From Neodontobutis hainanensis (taxonomy: Eukaryota > Chordata > Actinopteri > Gobiiformes > Odontobutidae), in assembly GCA_024349245.1 (NCBI GenBank), contig JALDNG010000087.1, positions 114,501 through 178,500 on the forward strand: 64,000 nucleotides of DNA, read 5' to 3'. Shown here in pieces: positions 58,628 to 64,000 of the stretch (positions are counted from its first letter, which is position 1; each line of letters opens with the position of its first letter). A program made the translations under genes and the position numbers. The notes under the pieces were generated by a model that was not told the origin of the DNA, ran no database searches, and was given only the letters and a program-made list of their open reading frames with translations.

Positions 58628-59964
58628 CACTGTGTGCACAACTATTAGGCAAGTTGTAATTTTGAGGACTACAGTGCGCTTGGTCAATCCAAAATGTTAA
58701 ACCCTCAAACCTGAACATTAAAGTAGTAAAAGTGAAGTGTTGGCTTTCTTAAGAGAATAATGTACACCATTATTAGGCAACTATTAGTGTGCAGAATTAT
58801 TATGCAACAAAATGAAAAACAGTTTTGACCATCAACAAATAAACATTTCTGAAATTTCAAAAAATAAAAATAAAAAAACAATACAGCCACCCTTTTTTTC
58901 AATAACAGTCACAAGCCTTGCATTCACGGAGTCAGTCAGTTTCTTGATCTGGTCAGAATCAACTTTTTGTGCAGCCGCAACCACAGCCTCCCACTGTTCA
59001 GAGAGGTGTACTGTTTACCTTCACTGGAAATTCCCCTTTGATGCGTGTGATGGAGCGTTGTCTTGCATAAAAAAGTCTTCTTAAGAGATATAGACTTTTT
59101 CTTGGACCATTGCTTGAAGAAAGTGTCTTCTAAAAATTGGCAGTAGGTCTGAGAGTTGATTTTGAGTCCATTTTTAACCCAAAAAGGTCCAACTAGCTCA
59201 TCTTTAATAACACCTGCCCATAGCAGTATCTCACCTCCACCTCGCTGGCGTCTGAGTCAAAGTGGAGCTCTGTGTCTGTTACTGATCCAACCACGGGCCC
59301 AACCATCTGGTCCGTCAAGAGTCACTCTCATCTCATCAGTCCACAAAACATTTGAAAAATCGGTCTTCAGATATTTCTTGGCCCATTCTTGACGTTACAA
59401 CTTATGTATCTTCTTCAGAAGTTTACCTTGACCATGTCTCTGAGAACTGAACACCTCGTATTTCTTGACACTCCAGGTCGGTTGCAGTTGTGGAACATGG
59501 CAGCACAGGAGGATAATGTTGTCCTTGGTAGCTTCACATTTGATTCTTTACAAATCTTTGGCGGTTAATTTGCATCTTTTCTTCTCGACACGTTTCTTGC
59601 GACCCTGTTGACTATTTACTACAAAACGTTTGATGGTTCTGTGATCACGCCCCAATATCTTAGATATTTCAAGAGTGCTGCATCCCTGTGAAAGACTTTT
59701 TACAATTTTTGCCTTTTCAGAGTCAGTTAAATCTCTTTTTTGGACCATTTTTTCTGAGGAGGAGAATCTGCCTAATAATTATGCACACCTTTTATTCAGG
59801 GTGTTGATCTCTAGGCCACACCCTCCCTGGTTACACAAATACACATCACCTAATGTGTATTAAATCCAATAAGGATTCAAGTTTATACAGCTTGGAGTTG
59901 AAAAGTATGGATAAAATGATGATATGGTCAAAATAATCACAGCCTAATAAATTTGCACACAGTG
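58628..59964 (-). mobile_element. Tc1/mariner-like element, full length but inactive
   Basis: A 1,337-bp element with 24-bp terminal inverted repeats (CACTGTGTGCACAACTATTA and, reversed, CACTGTGTGCAAATTTATTA), flanked by TA on both sides. Inner TTATTAGGC and TTATGCA words repeat near each end. The minus-strand transposase starts at 59,748 (MVQKRDLTDSEKAKIVKSLS) with a helix-turn-helix (TLEISKILGRDHRTIKRFV). Further on WAKKYLKTDFSNVLWTDE holds the first catalytic Asp. LLWAGVIKDELVGPF follows. Frameshifts and stops break it from 59,548 on. Confidence 0.9.
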
Positions 59965-60040
59965 TAATGTACCTTAATCTAATTTGACCTAACCTGACGC
60001 AACTTAAACTTGCCTTGACTTAACCTAAATTCAGACTAAG
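59965..60040 (+). repeat. CTTAACCTAA-type minisatellite, right part
   Basis: After the TA target site, ACCTTAATCTAATTTGACCT and CTTGACTTAACCTAA continue the array interrupted at 58,627. Confidence 0.75.
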
Positions 60041-61120
60041 ATAGAAGTCCAGTAGGACATCTTAACTAAGCTGTAGGCATTGTCCTATTATGTGTGTAAA
60101 CATCATGACTGACTTAAAAACAGGACTTAAAATTCAGTCATAAGTCAGACATTTAATTTTTAACTTTAATTCCCTTAGTCATGTTATTGGCCATTGATCT
60201 ACCTGTTGAGGTTTAGCCAAGCAAAAACCAAAGTCTGACTGCAACATAATCCTACTTTAACTTACACAGCTCCCTTAGTTGAGTTTGGACGGTCCACTCC
60301 GGGCAGTGGCAAGCCTCACGCTGTCAAAAACAAACCGTGAAACTTTCTCACACTGTAACCCAGTATTCCCAGGGAAAGGCCTTTAGAGGGAGATCGCTTC
60401 CTCAACAACTGCTCCACTTTGCTGCACCCCTCCAAAGGAAGCTGGGTTCCTGTGGCGGGTTTCTCTGGCTGGACAGGGGCCCCTCTCTCTTTTTACCACC
60501 CCACCCAGGCCCCAGACCGCTGATCAATGGAGCCTCTCATGTATCAATTACCTGTAATATCAAACAGCACCTGAGAGCGGTCGCCCTGTTTGTTTGACTT
60601 TGGTGGTCAGAAATACTTGCGGAGCTTCACAGGAGATGAGCGCAGGAGAAAGATGGATGTAACCCCAGAGGATGGTTTAGAGGGGCCCCATCCTTTGTGA
60701 AGGCCTTATCTTTGACCGGGGAAACACAAAGCATTTTCTGTGCAATACAGCCACTTAATCATGAGCAAAAAATTAATTTGTACAGTCCTCGGGGTTTAAG
60801 TAAGTTCAGCTAACTCTCAGACTTGTACAGCTGATCTGGAACACAATACATTTCCAATAGACTAAAGGGCATTGGCCGCCAAAAATCACAACTTCTCACA
60901 ATCACAATTTACTACATGTGTGCCGTCAATGAGTGGGTAGAGAACATTAGCACATAGCTTAATAGTTACCTGCTCTATTTATACAATAATTTAAAGACAG
61001 GCTTTAAACTATAAGTGACTATGCTATACAGAAATGTTATGTTATAAAGAACCGCAAATAATGTTTAAACAGGCAAGAGTAATACACAGATGGTTTCGGG
61101 ACCTGTGCTTCCTCATCAAA
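60041..61120. other. Intergenic DNA
   Basis: No supported gene. The 60,300-60,600 block is GC-richer, but its open frame shows no family features. Confidence 0.5.
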
Positions 61121-61124
61121 GACT

Positions 61125-61235
61125 TTTTAAATATGACCCTGTGGTAGCCTCCACTATCCACTACGCTGTGGTCTGCTGGGGGGCACGCAGCACAGACCGG
61201 GACAGGAAGAGACTCAACAAGCTGGATTGAAATGC
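61125..61235 (+). mobile_element. LINE reverse-transcriptase C-terminal fragment
   Basis: Reads VVASTIHYAVVCWGARSTDR and then DRKRLNKLD, the typical VxxSxLxYxxxxWG and KRLxKL module of L2/Rex1-type LINEs. Confidence 0.65.
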
Positions 61236-64000
61236 TATTTTATGTTACTTAAAAAAAAAAGTCCATCATTAAAGGCATTTCCCAGTATATTGGATACAGA
61301 CCGGATTTTGTTTAGAAAATAATGAGAGAGATTAGAGAACCAACATTATCAAATACAAGTAAAGGGTTGTCTTAAATTAAGTAGACGTTGCATAATAGGA
61401 AATGGGAAATTCCGGGTCAAAAGGCAAATAATCAGTCAAAAAAAATCCCATTTATTGGCCCCGTGTAAATGTAATTGTGACTACTTGGTGAATTAGTGTC
61501 TTATCACATCCCCATCAGAGGGGAGTGTCTCGGACAAAGCAGAGGTCAGCAGACAGTGGACTTGTGCAGAAAGGTCCAGACTATAGACTATATTGTGTGT
61601 GAGCTGGGGGCCAGCATGGTAACAACTGCTCTGAACTTTTGACATGCACACACACAGGACAGGATCTTAATGCACAAATTGACCTGCCCTACCAAAGAGC
61701 AGATGAGTTTTGAGGGTGAGCTGTAACGAGCTGCATACAACCACACCCATCCCTTTTACATAGAAACATGATCACAGCTAAATGTTCTCCTTTCTGAGCC
61801 AGTGACATAAGGTCATAACAAAGGGTCAGAACCCTTTGTATTTCATGTCTCATTTTTCAAGATAAAGGAGAGTAATCAATCTAAAATACACTGATGTGAA
61901 GTTGTTGTCTTCTGAAGTCACCACATTAATGCTATCTCAAATGCCACAAGTAATGTAATAGAAAAACAAATTTGTTTGCATGCATTTTTATTTCAAACCA
62001 CATATTTCGCCATTACCCCATAACCCCTATTTATTATCTTTATTTGTTGCAGTGTATGTCAAGTGCTGTATTTAGAGGAACCTTATCCTCTAGCCTTGGA
62101 CAAGACAATGAAATTGGTTCTGCTTTTCCTAAATCTCTTTGTGTGAGTGTTTTTTTTTTCTAAAATACAGATTTGGTTTAGACCTGGCCTGCCTTTTGTT
62201 TTGTTTACAGATGTGTTCACAGTTTTTGTCCAGTTCAGATGGATAAATATAAATGCTGACATACAAACCATAGTGTGCACCAAGACCCCTTGAAAATGTT
62301 TGTCTCAGTCTGTTTCTAACTCTGGTACGCTAACAATACCAATAGTCTATTAGACCCATTACCTAATGACTGGGAAGTACTTAATACTAATACTTTATTA
62401 GCATTCTTACTTAGACAGTTTTGACAGAGAGGCATCTGTAAGATTGTACTAACCTATGCCATGGCTAATATATCGTCAGGTGAAATAGTTCAGGCCCCCT
62501 CTCATATGTAGAGGGGGGGGGTGCACACAAAAGCCTTCTGTTGGGAGTGTGAGTGTGCCCTTACCTGGACAGCTCTCTGGTTTCACACAGACACAACACA
62601 TGCATCTGCAGCCAAGTGCAAACCCAGCCCAAACACATAGCAGAGGCCTGCACGGTGTTTCTTCTGGGACAAATAAACATTCAGTGCACCACAACAGGAC
62701 AAAAGCAGGTCACACAGGCCGAGTGCTGCTCCACATATAGCCATTGTTCTGTAGGAAGTGACATAAGCGAGCTCCAGCGCACTGCACTTTTTACAACAGA
62801 TAAGAGACCCGGGCCTTGTTCAATTAAAATATAGTGGAGTTACAGCTGTGGCTACTTGCTGAAAGATGTGGGAAAATGTATTAACTCAAAAAAAGGAAGA
62901 AAGGAAGGCTGAACTGAAGATAAACAAAATGTAAGAGTGAGGTTACATTACATAAGCGCCAACATCCAATATGTTTGTTTGAAGCCGGCAGTAGCACTAG
63001 AACATTGTTTATTGGTAGACATTAAATGACATGACTTCCACAGTTAGATGACTTTGAAACAGAGGAATCAGTCCGCTGCTCAAGGCCTATTCCAGAGCTA
63101 ATATACACTTAGGTGCAATAGTTAGATCCCTCTCTTTGAACAGTATGGTAAGTTATAGTACAGTATGCTGCGTATTGCTATTAAAAAAAACAAATTATCT
63201 GATCATAGCGGGCCTCAACAAATATGTATCTTATTTTACTGTGCCAAATGAAGCCGAAATAAGAAGCCACTACATTTTCTATAGGATTAAAGACAATAAC
63301 TATGTGCTGCTTTTGAGGGGCATTCCTGTGCCCAGACATTTGCAATGGTTAGAGAAAGGATTTTTGCTGGACATCAGTCTTGAAGGATAAAAATCAGAAG
63401 TTCATTACGCTGCACTCTCATTGGCTGTAGCTTGTTGATGACTTGTCTAACTTTCTTGACCATATCTTTGTAGAGTTCACATCTGCCAAATCCGATCTCA
63501 GGTTTTTCCAGCGGTGCCCTACAACTTGCTGGCTGGTTTTTAAAATTGAGAAGTTTGAAGAAGTCTTAAGTCTTATAACACAGATTTTGCTGTATAGACC
63601 TCATGCCATCTTTTCTGATCAGAGTTTGTGCTGGTTTTCCTTCAAGTCAGCAGAAGTAAAAATAATCATGCATTTCAACAGCCTTGAGCTCATCTTTTCA
63701 AACAATGTTACAATAAGCCAACATTATAGACATGAGATGTGTAAATGAAAGTGTCTTTGTTGTGAAGGGAACGGTGGGAAAAGGAAGCAGACTAGAGTTA
63801 CAGCGACAGGAGCAATAGGAACAGCCTTACAGTCCCAAGAAATAAAGAACCCACCTTAAAAGAGATGTCTTGGGAGACAAAGGCTTCAAAGGAAAATGAT
63901 TCCAGAGTGACAGAAAGACAAGACCCTCCTTTTCACAGAAGAAAAACTTAAACATTAATATTCTTCGTTAGAGTCTGTGGTAACACCCAAAGCCAGCCAA
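61236..64000. other. Intergenic DNA
   Basis: No gene, RNA or clear transposon recognised. Short open frames at 62.5-62.8 kb and 63.1-63.7 kb lack splice or family support. Confidence 0.5.

Noticed and set aside
60337..60597. 86-codon plus-strand ORF
   Set aside because: No domain, no splice sites, isolated in intergenic DNA.

Overview
This window reads as nuclear DNA of a ray-finned (teleost) fish. It is AT-rich, its genes are spliced, and it carries several Tc1-like transposons, a tRNA-derived SINE family, LINE 3' ends and a GIY-YIG retroelement fragment of types common in teleosts. There is no bacterial, plasmid or phage signal. Gene models below come from reading splice sites and frames by eye. 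Family names come from remembered motifs, not from a search.

Layout. 1-1,110: 3' part of a dead Tc1 transposon. 1,111-5,600: AT-rich DNA with one LINE tail and a possible minus-strand 3' UTR. 5,622-5,897: an unrecognised minus-strand exon with a start codon, plus a likely 5' exon near 6,431. 6,930-7,260: a CpG promoter whose gene is not obvious. 8,287-11,463: a seven-exon, RING-less TRIM gene (B-box1, B-box2, coiled coil, PRY-SPRY), minus strand. 13,150-18,930: a C2H2 zinc-finger gene, plus strand, with a long promoter and 5' UTR region. 19,140-20,111: two inverted copies of a GIY-YIG (Penelope-like) retroelement fragment. 20,972-45,243: stox1 (storkhead box 1), minus strand, four coding exons and a 19.5-kb first intron. 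45,300-64,000: a gene-poor flank with SINEs, LINE pieces, a Tc1-like element, degenerate minisatellites and an AGAT microsatellite.

The three confident genes have unrelated roles and form no pathway. stox1 is a winged-helix transcription factor, the zinc-finger protein is a probable DNA-binding regulator, and the TRIM protein is probably an innate-immunity or ubiquitin-related scaffold. stox1 and the zinc-finger gene converge tail to tail, about 2 kb apart.

I found no clear new biological system. The points most worth a second look are: an in-frame hexapeptide expansion in the TRIM linker; a zinc-finger array ending in four fingers with the same recognition helix; a promoter-like island in stox1 intron 2; a Tc1 element inserted into a CTTAACCTAA-type minisatellite; a LINE whose 3' tail has become a 144-bp AGAT array; and an unidentified minus-strand gene whose in-frame upstream ORF stops directly against the main ATG.
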